In this document: positions 32,225-40,986 of the stretch, one piece after another
Layout of the letters: every line of letters starts with the position of its first letter
Position numbering within the stretch: position 1 is the stretch's first letter
Translations under genes and position numbers: made by a program
The notes under the pieces: generated by a model
Seen by the model: the letters and a program-made list of their open reading frames with translations, nothing else
Told to the model about the DNA's origin: nothing
The model's database searches: none
Virus record (IMG/VR): IMGVR_UViG_3300021354_000516
Span: 1 to 56,645 of that record
Origin: a virus
DNA length: 56,645 nt
Direction: 5' to 3' (one strand)

Positions 32225-33124
32225 ATGAATCATTTACCAGTTTATTTATACTCCAACACACTTAATGTAATATTTGATGTGGATCAAAGCAAAGGAATCA
32301 ACAAAATCATGTATCAGCGCAAACTAAAAATTCAAAAAGGGTTTAAAGACTCAATACAGATACAGTTTAAAAACTCTGATCAGAAGCCAATTTGGTTATC
32401 AACAACAACTAATTATTGGTTTGATATGATTGATTCAAGTGGACGTCAACTTGTTTTAAGTAAACCATTAAGGTTAGTCGATGATAGCGTTACTACATCA
32501 ACAAAAGGTCTAGCACTTGCAAGTTTTGATCCAATTGATACAATAAATGTAACAGCCGCAAGTTATAAATTTATTGTTAAACAAGATAACGGTGATGGTA
32601 CATTTACACCAGCATACTCAAATACATATTACGGTATTACAGGTGAAGTTGAAGTTGTTGAAGACGGGTTTCCTCTAGGGTTTCCAATTCAAACGGTTGA
32701 TATGAAACGATTAGAAACTGCAAAAGAATATGATAGAAATCCAAATAATCTAGGTTATTTCTTTACAAGTGATTGGTTACGTCCGACTGTACGTCCTACA
32801 ACTGTTCAAACTACATCAACTGCAATTATTTCATTAGCAAGTTTTGCCGGTGAAGTGCGAGTAGAAGGAACACTTGACAATAATCCAAGTGGTCAAGGAC
32901 ATGCAAATGCACAAGTTTTTACTCTTACAAATTATATATCAGCTACACCTGCGCAAGGAACTATTCAATTAACCTGGAATGGTGATTTTACAGCAGTACG
33001 TTTTAGAATACAACCAGCACGTAACGGATTAGGAACAAATTATTATCCAACAGGTTTCCCAATTGGATCAAATACTAATAAATTTCCGTCCGGATTCATT
33101 GACCAAATACAATATATCAGTTAA
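32225..33124 (+). CDS. Virion structural protein, baseplate/fibre type
   Basis: The 299-aa protein begins MNHLPVYLYSNTLNVIFDVD and has MYQRKLKIQKGFKDSIQIQFKNSDQKP, an N-terminal beta-sandwich pattern common in baseplate upper or fibre-attachment proteins of marine T4-like phages, then beta-rich repeats and a C-terminal domain (VRVEGTLDNNPSGQGHANAQ, WNGDFTAVRFRIQPARNGLG) resembling carbohydrate-binding or peripheral tail modules. A late promoter with leaderless spacing drives it alone within an early-gene block. Structural identity is supported; the exact position in the virion is not. Confidence 0.65.
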   Translation: MNHLPVYLYSNTLNVIFDVDQSKGINKIMYQRKLKIQKGFKDSIQIQFKNSDQKPIWLSTTTNYWFDMIDSSGRQLVLSKPLRLVDDSVTTSTKGLALASFDPIDTINVTAASYKFIVKQDNGDGTFTPAYSNTYYGITGEVEVVEDGFPLGFPIQTVDMKRLETAKEYDRNPNNLGYFFTSDWLRPTVRPTTVQTTSTAIISLASFAGEVRVEGTLDNNPSGQGHANAQVFTLTNYISATPAQGTIQLTWNGDFTAVRFRIQPARNGLGTNYYPTGFPIGSNTNKFPSGFIDQIQYIS

Positions 33125-33164
33125 AATAAAAGAAAAGATAATAACAACTGGCAAGTAACAAGAA

Positions 33165-34166
33165 TTGACAAACTTAATAACTAATACCGTCCTCTCCTAT
33201 TGGAAAATGGGCAGAAAAACAAAACAAACTCCGACTGGGTGGATCTCTGGTAATGCGGTCTGTTGTCATCACCGAGGGGAAGCAACAGATAAACGCAAGA
33301 GAGGCGGGATATTAGTCACAAATGACGGGTTTAATTATTCATGTTTTAACTGCAATTTTAAAGCAGGTTGGGTGCCTGGAAAGTTGTTTAGTAAAAATAC
33401 ACGTAACTTTTTATCTTGGATAGGAATCAATGATAATGAAATTCAAAAGTTATCACTTGAAGCACTTAAACAAAAAGAAGATCAACCAAAACCAACTAAA
33501 GAATTAAATCTTGAATTAGAAACAAAATCATTACCTAATAGTTGTAAAACATTTAATGAATGGATAACTGAAGGATGTGAAGATCCTAAATTTTTAGAAG
33601 TTATCGGGTATGTACTTGAAAGAGGTATGGAGTTAGACTGGTTTGAATGGATGTGGGCAGATGAAAATGGTTTTAGAGATCGTATAATCATTCCATTTTT
33701 CCAAGATGAAAGAATAGTAGGATGGACGGGCCGAAAAATTGTTGATGGGAAACCAAAATACTTAACTACTACGCAACCGGGATATGTATTCAATATTGAT
33801 AGACAAACTGATGACAGAACTGTTGTTATTGTTGTTGAAGGGCAATTTGATGCAATTGCAGTTGATGGTTGTGCAATAATGCACAACGATCCAAACGAAG
33901 TTCAAATAATGCGTATCAATGCATTAGCAAGAGAAGTTATTGTTGTACCAGATCGAGATAAACCTGGTGCAAAAATGATAAAAACCGCAATGGAACAAAA
34001 TTGGTCTGTTAGCCTTCCTGAATGGGGAGATGGTATAAAGGATGTTGCAGATGCTGTAAAGAAATATGGAAGGGTTTATACACTTTTTACTATTTTAAAA
34101 TACAGAGTTAATGGTCAAATAAAGCTTAACTTACTAAGGAAAAAATTAGAAAATGTCAAAGAATGA
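33165..34166 (+). CDS. 61: DNA primase gp61
   Basis: The 333-aa protein has an N-terminal zinc ribbon (AVCCHH at 32-36 with CFNC at 60-63) and a TOPRIM core with VVEGQFDAIA and VVPDRDKPG, the acidic residues of phage primases, plus RIIIPFFQDERIVGWTGR. The start is a TTG at 33165, giving MTNLITN, since the first in-frame ATG would remove part of the N-terminus before the zinc ribbon. gp61 makes RNA primers in complex with the gp41 helicase, which overlaps it by 14 nt. Confidence 0.88.
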   Translation: MTNLITNTVLSYWKMGRKTKQTPTGWISGNAVCCHHRGEATDKRKRGGILVTNDGFNYSCFNCNFKAGWVPGKLFSKNTRNFLSWIGINDNEIQKLSLEALKQKEDQPKPTKELNLELETKSLPNSCKTFNEWITEGCEDPKFLEVIGYVLERGMELDWFEWMWADENGFRDRIIIPFFQDERIVGWTGRKIVDGKPKYLTTTQPGYVFNIDRQTDDRTVVIVVEGQFDAIAVDGCAIMHNDPNEVQIMRINALAREVIVVPDRDKPGAKMIKTAMEQNWSVSLPEWGDGIKDVADAVKKYGRVYTLFTILKYRVNGQIKLNLLRKKLENVKE

Positions 34167-35595
34167 TATCCAATTACCGAATTATAGTTACGACATTCAA
34201 AAGCTTTATCTTGAAATGTTTATGAGTGATGCTGTAACATTTATAAGATGTCAAAACATATTTGATCCTGAGAATTTTGATAGAAAACTTCAAGAGGCTG
34301 CAACTTTCATTACTGATTATGTTAATGAATATAAAGTAATGCCAGAAGCAATTATTGTTAATGCAAGTTGTGATACCGAGTTAAATCCAGTTGCATTACC
34401 TGAAGAAAACTATTCTTGGTTAATGAATGAATTTGAACAATTTAGTCGACATAAAGGATTAGAAAGAGCTATTATTAAATCATCTGATCTCCTTGAACAA
34501 GGAAACTATGGACCAGTTGAAAAGTTAATCAAAGATGCAATTCAAATATCTTTAAACAAAGATATGGGTACAGATTATTTTGAAAATCCTAGAGGACGAC
34601 TTGAACTACTAAAGAATAGTAATGGACAAATTAGTACAGGTTGGCCAAGCGTTGATAAGAAATTATACGGTGGTTTTAATAGAGGTGAACTCAATATTTG
34701 GTGTGCGGCATCAGGTGGTGGTAAAAGTTTATTCTTAGCAAATTTAGGGTGTAACTGGGCATTGGCAGGATTAAATGTTTTATACTTAACATTTGAGTTA
34801 AGTGAGAATCTAGTTGCAATGCGTATGGATAGTATGTTAACTGATATTCCAACACGTGATATATTTCGTAATTTAGATGATGTCGAACTTAAAGTTAAAA
34901 TGATGGGAAAACAAGCAGGAAGTGTACAAATTAAGTATATGCCTTCGGGAAAAACTGCAAACGATTTACGAGCCTATTTGAAAGAATATCAGGTCAAAAA
35001 AGGCTTCAAACCAGACATTTTATTAATAGATTACCTCGATTTGATGATGCCGATGAGTATCAAGGTAAGTCCTAGTGATTTGTTTGTAAAGGATAAATAT
35101 GTTAGCGAGGAATTAAGAAATCTCGCAATGGAAACCCAAGCAATTGTTGTTACAGCAAGTCAGTTAAATCGATCAGCGGTTGAAGAAATCGAGTTTGATC
35201 ATAGTCATATTTCAGGTGGCTTATCAAAGATTCAAACTGCTGATAATGTAATAGGTATTTTTACAAGTCGTGCAATGAAAGAACGAGGACGTTATCAAAT
35301 ACAATTTATGAAAACACGGTCAAGTAGTGGTGTAGGACAAAAAGTTGATTTAGAATTTGATCTAGATAGTTTGCGTATTAAAGATTTAGGTGAAGATGAA
35401 GGATATAGCAGTGCTCCTAAACCGAGTATATATGAAGGATTAAAGAAAACTTCGACTGTTGTTGATCAAGGAACAGGTGAAATTATTAGAGGAAGTGATC
35501 CGACTGCAGGAATTAATGTGGGTAAAGTCAAAGGTGTTACACAAAGTAGTAAGATAAGAGAAATGCTTAGTAATTTAAACGCAGAAAAAGATTAA
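34153..35595 (+). CDS. 41: Replicative DNA helicase gp41 (DnaB family)
   Basis: The 480-aa protein has the RecA-like DnaB core: ISTGWPSVDKKLYGG, Walker A SGGGKS (187-192), FELSENLVAMRMD (H1a-like), DILLIDYLDLMMP (Walker B) and QLNRSAVEEIEF...HISGG. It unwinds DNA ahead of the phage polymerase. In metagenomic relatives gp41 is one of the genes most often split by inteins, but here it is uninterrupted, followed directly (1 nt) by a free-standing homing endonuclease gene. Confidence 0.92.
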   Translation: MSKNDIQLPNYSYDIQKLYLEMFMSDAVTFIRCQNIFDPENFDRKLQEAATFITDYVNEYKVMPEAIIVNASCDTELNPVALPEENYSWLMNEFEQFSRHKGLERAIIKSSDLLEQGNYGPVEKLIKDAIQISLNKDMGTDYFENPRGRLELLKNSNGQISTGWPSVDKKLYGGFNRGELNIWCAASGGGKSLFLANLGCNWALAGLNVLYLTFELSENLVAMRMDSMLTDIPTRDIFRNLDDVELKVKMMGKQAGSVQIKYMPSGKTANDLRAYLKEYQVKKGFKPDILLIDYLDLMMPMSIKVSPSDLFVKDKYVSEELRNLAMETQAIVVTASQLNRSAVEEIEFDHSHISGGLSKIQTADNVIGIFTSRAMKERGRYQIQFMKTRSSSGVGQKVDLEFDLDSLRIKDLGEDEGYSSAPKPSIYEGLKKTSTVVDQGTGEIIRGSDPTAGINVGKVKGVTQSSKIREMLSNLNAEKD

Positions 35596-35596
35596 A

Positions 35597-37063
35597 ATGG
35601 ATGAACGTCAATATATTTTAAATTTATGGAACGAGTCTCCTAGAGTAGCAACTCATATTCTAAAGAGCAAAAATCCCAAATTATACTATCAAATTGATCA
35701 AATTGAAGGTAACTCTTTTTCAGAAAAAGCATGGAAATGGGTATATTCTAGAAATAATAGTTGTCTCGAATGCGGGTGTCCTACTAAATTTTTAGATTTT
35801 CGTCGAGGTTTTGCAATATATTGTAGTAGAAAATGTGTTGCAAATAATCAAACTATAAGTATTAAAAAAACAAAAACAAATCAAGAAAAATACGGAGTTG
35901 ACCATTTTTCAAAAACTGATCAGTATAAAGAACAGTTTAAAACAACTATTTTTGAAAAATATGGAGTTGAAAATCCCGGTCAAATATTAGAATTAAAACA
36001 GAAAAGAGCAAGGCAAAAACAATTAACATTCTTTAATAATATTATTGATAAAATTAAAGAATTTTCTATACCAAATTTTACATTTGACAATTATACAGAA
36101 GTTCGAGATTCACAATTATCTTGGACTTGTAAACTATGCAATGTTTCGTTTAATTCGAATATTTTTGGAAGATTACCAAAATGTACAACATGTTTTCCGA
36201 TTGGAAATTTTGGGGGTCAAAGCAGTATTGAAAAAGATATTTTAGAACATATTAGACAATTTTATAACGGGATTATTATTGAAAATTCAAGAGAAATTAT
36301 TTCTCCAAAAGAACTCGATTTATATTTTCCTAATGAAAAATTTGCAATTGAAATAAATGGAGTTTATTGGCACAGCGATAAACATCTAAGCAACACATAT
36401 CATTATGAAAAATTTAAATTATGCAACGATTCTCAGATAACTTTGTTAATGATAACCGATGAAGAATGGACTCGTAATAAAGAATTAATATTATCAATGA
36501 TAAAACATAGATTAGGTATTAGTAAAAATAAAATTTTTGGAAGAAAATGCAAATTAAAGGAAATTAATAATAAACTTGCACATCAATTTTTAGAAAAATA
36601 CCATATTAACGGATATTGCAAATCATCAGGACATTTAGGTTTATATTTTAATGAGCAATTAGTTTCAGTTTTTTCATATTCAACAAAAAATAGATTTAAA
36701 AAAGAAAATAACGAAATTGAAATTATTCGATTAGCGTTTTCTTCCTCAGTAATTGGCGGATTAGGAAAATTTATTTCGTTTATCAAACAATCATACCCGG
36801 GAAAAAAAATTATAACTTTTGCTGATTTAAGATATGGTGAAGGGAAAGTCTATGAAAAAAATAATTTTAAATTTATAAAAACAACCCCACCAGGATATTG
36901 GTATTTCTTAAATGGTCAAATGTATCATAGATTGTCGTGGCAAAAGAAAAACCTTGTTTCATTAGGTTATTCCAAAGATAAAACTGAAAAAGAAATAATG
37001 AATGAGTTAGGTGCCATAAGAATTTACGATTGTGGACATAATTATTTTGAATTAGGTGATTAA
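35597..37063 (+). CDS. Free-standing Vsr/EDxHD-type homing endonuclease after gp41
   Basis: The 488-aa protein has zinc knuckles (CLEC 56-59 with CSRKC 76-80; CKLC 178-181 with CTTC 196-199), two KYGVENP/KYGVDHF repeats (near 97-128) typical of phage homing endonuclease DNA-binding regions, and the nuclease core ELDLYF...FAIEINGVYWHSD (239-261) with ITLLMITDEEW. A C-terminal domain with LGLYFNEQLVSVFSYSTKNRF and ITFADLRYGEG follows. It starts one base after the gp41 stop and probably moves as an inserted gene. No own promoter is visible. The target is expected in or near gp41, by analogy with related loci. Confidence 0.82.
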   Translation: MDERQYILNLWNESPRVATHILKSKNPKLYYQIDQIEGNSFSEKAWKWVYSRNNSCLECGCPTKFLDFRRGFAIYCSRKCVANNQTISIKKTKTNQEKYGVDHFSKTDQYKEQFKTTIFEKYGVENPGQILELKQKRARQKQLTFFNNIIDKIKEFSIPNFTFDNYTEVRDSQLSWTCKLCNVSFNSNIFGRLPKCTTCFPIGNFGGQSSIEKDILEHIRQFYNGIIIENSREIISPKELDLYFPNEKFAIEINGVYWHSDKHLSNTYHYEKFKLCNDSQITLLMITDEEWTRNKELILSMIKHRLGISKNKIFGRKCKLKEINNKLAHQFLEKYHINGYCKSSGHLGLYFNEQLVSVFSYSTKNRFKKENNEIEIIRLAFSSSVIGGLGKFISFIKQSYPGKKIITFADLRYGEGKVYEKNNFKFIKTTPPGYWYFLNGQMYHRLSWQKKNLVSLGYSKDKTEKEIMNELGAIRIYDCGHNYFELGD

Positions 37064-37620
37064 AATAATGTTGAAATTTTTTGACTAACGCATTCGTTTA
37101 TCGCCCGTTGCCACTGTTCATCTCCGCTTCCGGATAAACAAAGTTCTAAAGTTGCATCAGTTGTAAGCCATTGATGGTCTAGTGTCCAAGGAGAAATTCC
37201 ACTTTGTTCTCCATCTAATTGGCCTGCTGACCAAACTGCTAAACCTACGCCAGCTCTATACATTAATGGCCCGTTACCTTGACTAATTGCAGCTAATACA
37301 CCAATATCTCCAGTAATGCCTATATCCTTGGTTATTTTTAATGTATTTTTACTAAACCAATCTAAGGTATGAATTACTTGAACTCTAGTTGATTCAACAG
37401 GTCCTCCGATATAAGTTTCTTCATTTTCATAGTATTCGATACCTGCAGCTTTCATTATTGCCCGCATATCAATTGATTTTGCCGGACGATTAACAATCAC
37501 GCCCCATGCTCCGCTATAATCGTGTTGTGCTACAATTACACATGACTTTGAAAAAGGTCCTTTTTGAATAATCGGTTGTGCAACTAAAAGTTTTCCTGTT
37601 AAATATTCGTTTGTACTCAT
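37060..37620 (-). CDS. YqgE/AlgH family protein
   Basis: The 186-aa protein has LLVAQPIIQKGPFSKSCVIVAQHD, then GAWGVIVNRPAKS, and a C-terminal GYAGWxxGQLexE-like region (GLAVWSAGQLDGEQSG), the signatures of bacterial YqgE/AlgH (UPF0301, DUF179). The biochemical role of the family is unknown; AlgH affects alginate regulation in Pseudomonas. I start at the ATG at 37620 (MSTNEYL) because a GTTAAATA box lies exactly 5 nt upstream; the frame is open to 37635 but those codons overlap the promoter. It is divergent from the nucleotidyltransferase gene and overlaps the convergent endonuclease by 4 nt. Confidence 0.85.
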   Translation of the reverse strand: MSTNEYLTGKLLVAQPIIQKGPFSKSCVIVAQHDYSGAWGVIVNRPAKSIDMRAIMKAAGIEYYENEETYIGGPVESTRVQVIHTLDWFSKNTLKITKDIGITGDIGVLAAISQGNGPLMYRAGVGLAVWSAGQLDGEQSGISPWTLDHQWLTTDATLELCLSGSGDEQWQRAINECVSQKISTLF

Positions 37621-37625
37621 CATAT

Positions 37626-37633
37626 TATTTAAC
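37626..37633 (-). promoter_or_regulatory. Late promoter box for the AlgH-like gene, leaderless spacing
   Basis: Minus-strand GTTAAATA is followed by ATATG and then the ATG of MSTNEYL. With the plus-strand box one base away it forms a second back-to-back divergent late promoter. Confidence 0.65.
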
Positions 37634-37634
37634 A

Positions 37635-37642
37635 TATAAATA
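37635..37642 (+). promoter_or_regulatory. Late promoter box for nucleotidyltransferase gene
   Basis: TATAAATA ends 7 nt before the ATG at 37650, so the predicted mRNA would have a leader of about 2 nt and no room for a ribosome site. Confidence 0.65.
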
Positions 37643-37649
37643 ACATACT

Positions 37650-38342
37650 ATGAATCATTTTGAACAACCATCACCAATACATCAAACTCTTAATCCTGTT
37701 TTATGGAAAAATAATCATCTTAAAAAACAAGTAGAAATCGCACTTCTTAAAATTGCAAAAGCATATTGGGAATTTTTAGGAATAGATACAAAAATTAATG
37801 ATATTATTGTTTCAGGAAGTCAAGCAAACTTTAACTACAGCAAATATAGTGATATTGATTTACACCTTATTGTAGATTATAATACTGTACAATGTGATCT
37901 TGCTGTAGATGAACTGTTTAAAACAAAAAGAGATTTATGGCGAGAAGAGCATGATATTGATATTTACGGTATTCCTGTTGAAGTTTATGTAGAAGACTTA
38001 AATAAGCCAGCCATAAGTTCTACCTATAGTATTCTTAAAGAAAAGTGGCTCAAACCGCCTCAAAAGATTGAAAAAACGCCTAATTTTGAACGAATTGAGC
38101 GTCTTTGTAAAGCTTGGATGATTTTGATTACAACACGCCTTGCAACACAAGAATTAGACCAAATAGAACAGGTTAAAACGATGTTATGGACTTATCGTAA
38201 ACAAGGTCTTGCTATTGAAGGTGAAATGGGTGTTCCGAATCTTGTGTTTAAAACATTAAGAAACAGCGGTGTGACTGAAATGCTTTTAAAAGCAGTCAGT
38301 ACACTCCGTGATCGTAATTTAAGTTTAGAAGATTTTAGCTAG
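37650..38342 (+). CDS. Nucleotidyltransferase-fold protein
   Basis: The 230-aa protein has the Pol-beta-type nucleotidyltransferase motif GSQAN (56-60) followed by SKYSDIDLH (64-72), with DIYGIPVEVYVED giving the third acidic position, and a helical C-terminal part. Proteins of this family add NMP groups to small molecules, RNA or proteins; the target is unknown. I recognise it as a recurrent accessory gene of T4-like marine phages. It is late (TATAAATA) and nearly leaderless, and it is divergent from the AlgH-like gene. Confidence 0.72.
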   Translation: MNHFEQPSPIHQTLNPVLWKNNHLKKQVEIALLKIAKAYWEFLGIDTKINDIIVSGSQANFNYSKYSDIDLHLIVDYNTVQCDLAVDELFKTKRDLWREEHDIDIYGIPVEVYVEDLNKPAISSTYSILKEKWLKPPQKIEKTPNFERIERLCKAWMILITTRLATQELDQIEQVKTMLWTYRKQGLAIEGEMGVPNLVFKTLRNSGVTEMLLKAVSTLRDRNLSLEDFS

Positions 38343-38890
38343 ATTCTTTTTAAAATTGCCAAACCATTACAGTTTTCATATATATTTGCTATTTCCCAAT
38401 TTTGATCTTTTTCAATAAATTCTAAAACAGCAGCTTGTAACCCTTGAGGATTGCTAACGATATTTGATTCATTTTGTAAACCAAATGTCGTTGTATCATG
38501 CAAGATAATATAGTTGTTTACTTTATGAGAATGTTGGAATAATTCCTGTTTTAATTGAGGATATGTATGCAATGTATCGATAAACAAAACATCAGTTTGT
38601 TCAATTTCAAACCCAGGTTCAATTGTATTTTGAAGTAAAAACTTAAGATCGATATTATATTCTTTCGCAAGGGTTTCTGCTTCTTTAAAATATGGTGAAT
38701 AGTTAATATCAATACATACAAGTGTTGTTGGTTTTGCTGCTAAAAATGCCCAAGTTGAAACAACACTCCTAACCCCCATTTCTGTAATATGATTATTTCC
38801 TACAGAATATCCAAATAACGTAAACAAATGTTCTCGAATATCACTAGGAGTTTCTGCTAATTTAATTAATTTTTTATGTATATTATTCAT
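38339..38890 (-). CDS. Class I SAM-dependent methyltransferase
   Basis: The 183-aa protein has ITEMGVRSVVSTWAFL (motif I region), LVCIDINYSPYF with an acidic residue binding SAM ribose, TDVLFIDTLHTYPQLKQEL and NNYIILHDTTTFG, matching the Methyltransf_24-like family often found with glycan clusters. Its N-terminus starts inside the end of the upstream gene (8-nt overlap). It is the last gene of the ten-gene leftward block and converges on the nucleotidyltransferase gene. Confidence 0.75.
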   Translation of the reverse strand: MNNIHKKLIKLAETPSDIREHLFTLFGYSVGNNHITEMGVRSVVSTWAFLAAKPTTLVCIDINYSPYFKEAETLAKEYNIDLKFLLQNTIEPGFEIEQTDVLFIDTLHTYPQLKQELFQHSHKVNNYIILHDTTTFGLQNESNIVSNPQGLQAAVLEFIEKDQNWEIANIYENCNGLAILKRI

Positions 38891-39608
38891 TATTGTACAT
38901 CTTAAAAGGAATTGAAACTATGTTTATATTTCCAAAATAATATTTAGAATTTATCATAATCGACGTTATTATTCTTTCAGAAAGATACGCAACCAATCGT
39001 CGTTGAAAATAATCAAGTTCTCCAATTTTTTCTACACTTTGAAAAAATATAGGAAATAAAATGTCAAATAATAGTTCACATACTTTGTTGTATAGTATTT
39101 TATGACAAAAAAACGCATTACACCCACTAAAAAAATTTACGTTGTTTAAACTTTCAAATATTTCTCGTTTAAGAGGAAATGTTGGGTCTTGAAATAAATT
39201 ATTTAAAATTTCAATCCCTAACGTTCCATGACATTCAATATATTGTGTCATTGCACTACAATTAAAATAGGTCATAGGTTCAGAGATGTAAATTGTTTTA
39301 TCATTAAAATCTAATGTATTCATTATAGATTCATCCCAAAATCTTCTATAATGAGTTGTTCCAACAAATTCTTCTTTTGCGTTTTTCCAAATCCAATATG
39401 TTGCAGTTAAATCACCAAATGCGTAATTTAAATAAGAAATATTTTTTCCTTCATCATCAAATAACAATCCTTGTTTTCTTAATTCATTGCGCTTACTTGG
39501 AGATAGATTAAATGAGCTTGCCATTATATTTTTTTGATTATATTGTTCATGCCTTGGAAAATTTTCTTCAAAACAGATACAATACATTGTTAGGTCTTTA
39601 CTATTCAT
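38883..39608 (-). CDS. DUF4422-type glycosyltransferase
   Basis: The 241-aa protein contains LNYAFGDLTATYWIWKNAKEEFVGTTHYRRFW (in overview), the signature of DUF4422 proteins linked to LPS and capsule glycosyltransfer, and conserved FFSGCNAFFC and ERIITSIMI segments. It would transfer a sugar in the cytoplasm. The start codon overlaps the stop of the preceding GT gene (TAATG), which indicates translational coupling. Confidence 0.78.
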   Translation of the reverse strand: MNSKDLTMYCICFEENFPRHEQYNQKNIMASSFNLSPSKRNELRKQGLLFDDEGKNISYLNYAFGDLTATYWIWKNAKEEFVGTTHYRRFWDESIMNTLDFNDKTIYISEPMTYFNCSAMTQYIECHGTLGIEILNNLFQDPTFPLKREIFESLNNVNFFSGCNAFFCHKILYNKVCELLFDILFPIFFQSVEKIGELDYFQRRLVAYLSERIITSIMINSKYYFGNINIVSIPFKMYNNE

Positions 39609-40339
39609 TATATTTTAAAATTTGAATATTCATAAAATAAATTCCTTGCTCTCGGAAGATATGTATTATATTTTTCAAACAACTCTTCTCTATTATAAAA
39701 ATGATGAGTTGCCATTCCCATTTCTTTAATAAATTCCGGAATTGTATTTTGAATTTGAAGTTTTCTTTTGATAAATTCTTCATTAAATGGCGATAAATTA
39801 TACCATAAAATTTTAAAATCATCAGCATTTGAATCTTTAAAATGTCTTCCAACATTATAATGATAACATTTTGCGTTATGAAGTAACCTGCAGCCTCTAA
39901 TTAAAGGATCATCATTATATGAAATCCCAAAAGTTTTTTGTTCAATTAGCGGTTTATCTTTTGTTGGAAGAATATGCGGTTCAACATCAACCATAGCATC
40001 TGATCCAATTTGTATAAAATATTTGTTATCCTGTGGAACAGAATCTAAAGAAGAAAAATTTCCAACTAAAAATTCTGTTACACATAAACAAATTTTCCAA
40101 CCTTCATGTCTACTTTCTGCTTTCATTACTTCATAATCTGTAAGAAATATATCAAAGTAATCTAAATTCATATTGATAATTTCCCAAGTTGGACAAAGGT
40201 CTCTTACTAAATCTAACGTACCATCAGTAGATCCAAAATCAATAATAACACCATGATCAAAGTGTTCTCTATGATGTTTTAACCACCAATACATTAAATA
40301 TTCTTCATTATAAACATGTGTTATTACAGTTTTTTTCAT
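39608..40339 (-). CDS. Glycosyltransferase family 2-like (Glyco_tranf_2_4)
   Basis: The 243-aa protein starts at the ATG at 40339 (MKKTVITHVYNEEYLMYWWLKHH), two bases after the previous stop. HVYNEEYL and DFGSTDGTLDLV are the nucleotide-sugar-binding motifs of the GT-A fold seen in this family. No DXD is evident, but FIQIGSDAMVDVEP may serve that role. The C-terminus has an MATHHFYNREELF motif. It is followed immediately by the DUF4422 gene. Confidence 0.78.
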   Translation of the reverse strand: MKKTVITHVYNEEYLMYWWLKHHREHFDHGVIIDFGSTDGTLDLVRDLCPTWEIINMNLDYFDIFLTDYEVMKAESRHEGWKICLCVTEFLVGNFSSLDSVPQDNKYFIQIGSDAMVDVEPHILPTKDKPLIEQKTFGISYNDDPLIRGCRLLHNAKCYHYNVGRHFKDSNADDFKILWYNLSPFNEEFIKRKLQIQNTIPEFIKEMGMATHHFYNREELFEKYNTYLPRARNLFYEYSNFKI

Positions 40340-40341
40340 TA

Positions 40342-40986
40342 TCAACCTTGTTTAAATGAAATATTACCAGCTATAGATATTCTATAATCATCAGATGTAT
40401 AAAATGGATAAACTGCATGATTCAACTCTGCAGGAAAGAAAATTAAACTTCCTTCTTTATCTTTATCAATCATTATTGGATGATTATTTAAATCCCCTAA
40501 TGAATTTAAATAAGAAAAAGAAAAACAAGAAGTTGCTTTTGCATTAGAATTTTTAACTTGATCTAACTTCATTTCATCTTCTAAATTATAAGGAATATTA
40601 ATCCAACATGCAAAACTAAAAATACCAAAATGATTATGAATCGGATTAAACTCATATTTCTTTTGAAAATTAACCCATAACCTATCTAATTCAAACTTTA
40701 TATCAACATAATCATTTTTGCTTTTTATTGTTCGTATTACTTTTTTTCCGTAATTCCAATGGTTGGTATATTCCCAAGCTAATGATATCATAAACTGTTC
40801 AACTAAACTTCTTGATTTTACTAAATGAAATTGTTTTGCAATATTTCCAGCTAGTACATCATTTGCAGGAGATGCTAAAAAATTAGATCTTTGTATTTCT
40901 TCAATCTCTTGTTTAACAACTAATAAAATTTCAGGTGGTAGTGATGTTGAAATATACCCAACATTTGGAAATTCGTTGAAGTTCAT
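40342..40986 (-). CDS. 2OG-Fe(II) oxygenase-like protein
   Basis: The 214-aa protein shows the jelly-roll iron site PIHNHFGIFSFACWINIPY (first His), GSLIFFPAELNHAVYPF (second His) and YRISIAGNI (2OG-binding Arg), as in putative 2OG-Fe(II) oxygenases common in marine phages. These hydroxylate proteins, nucleobases or small molecules; in this cluster a glycan or virion protein target is possible. It overlaps its upstream neighbour (ATGA). Confidence 0.8.
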   Translation of the reverse strand: MNFNEFPNVGYISTSLPPEILLVVKQEIEEIQRSNFLASPANDVLAGNIAKQFHLVKSRSLVEQFMISLAWEYTNHWNYGKKVIRTIKSKNDYVDIKFELDRLWVNFQKKYEFNPIHNHFGIFSFACWINIPYNLEDEMKLDQVKNSNAKATSCFSFSYLNSLGDLNNHPIMIDKDKEGSLIFFPAELNHAVYPFYTSDDYRISIAGNISFKQG

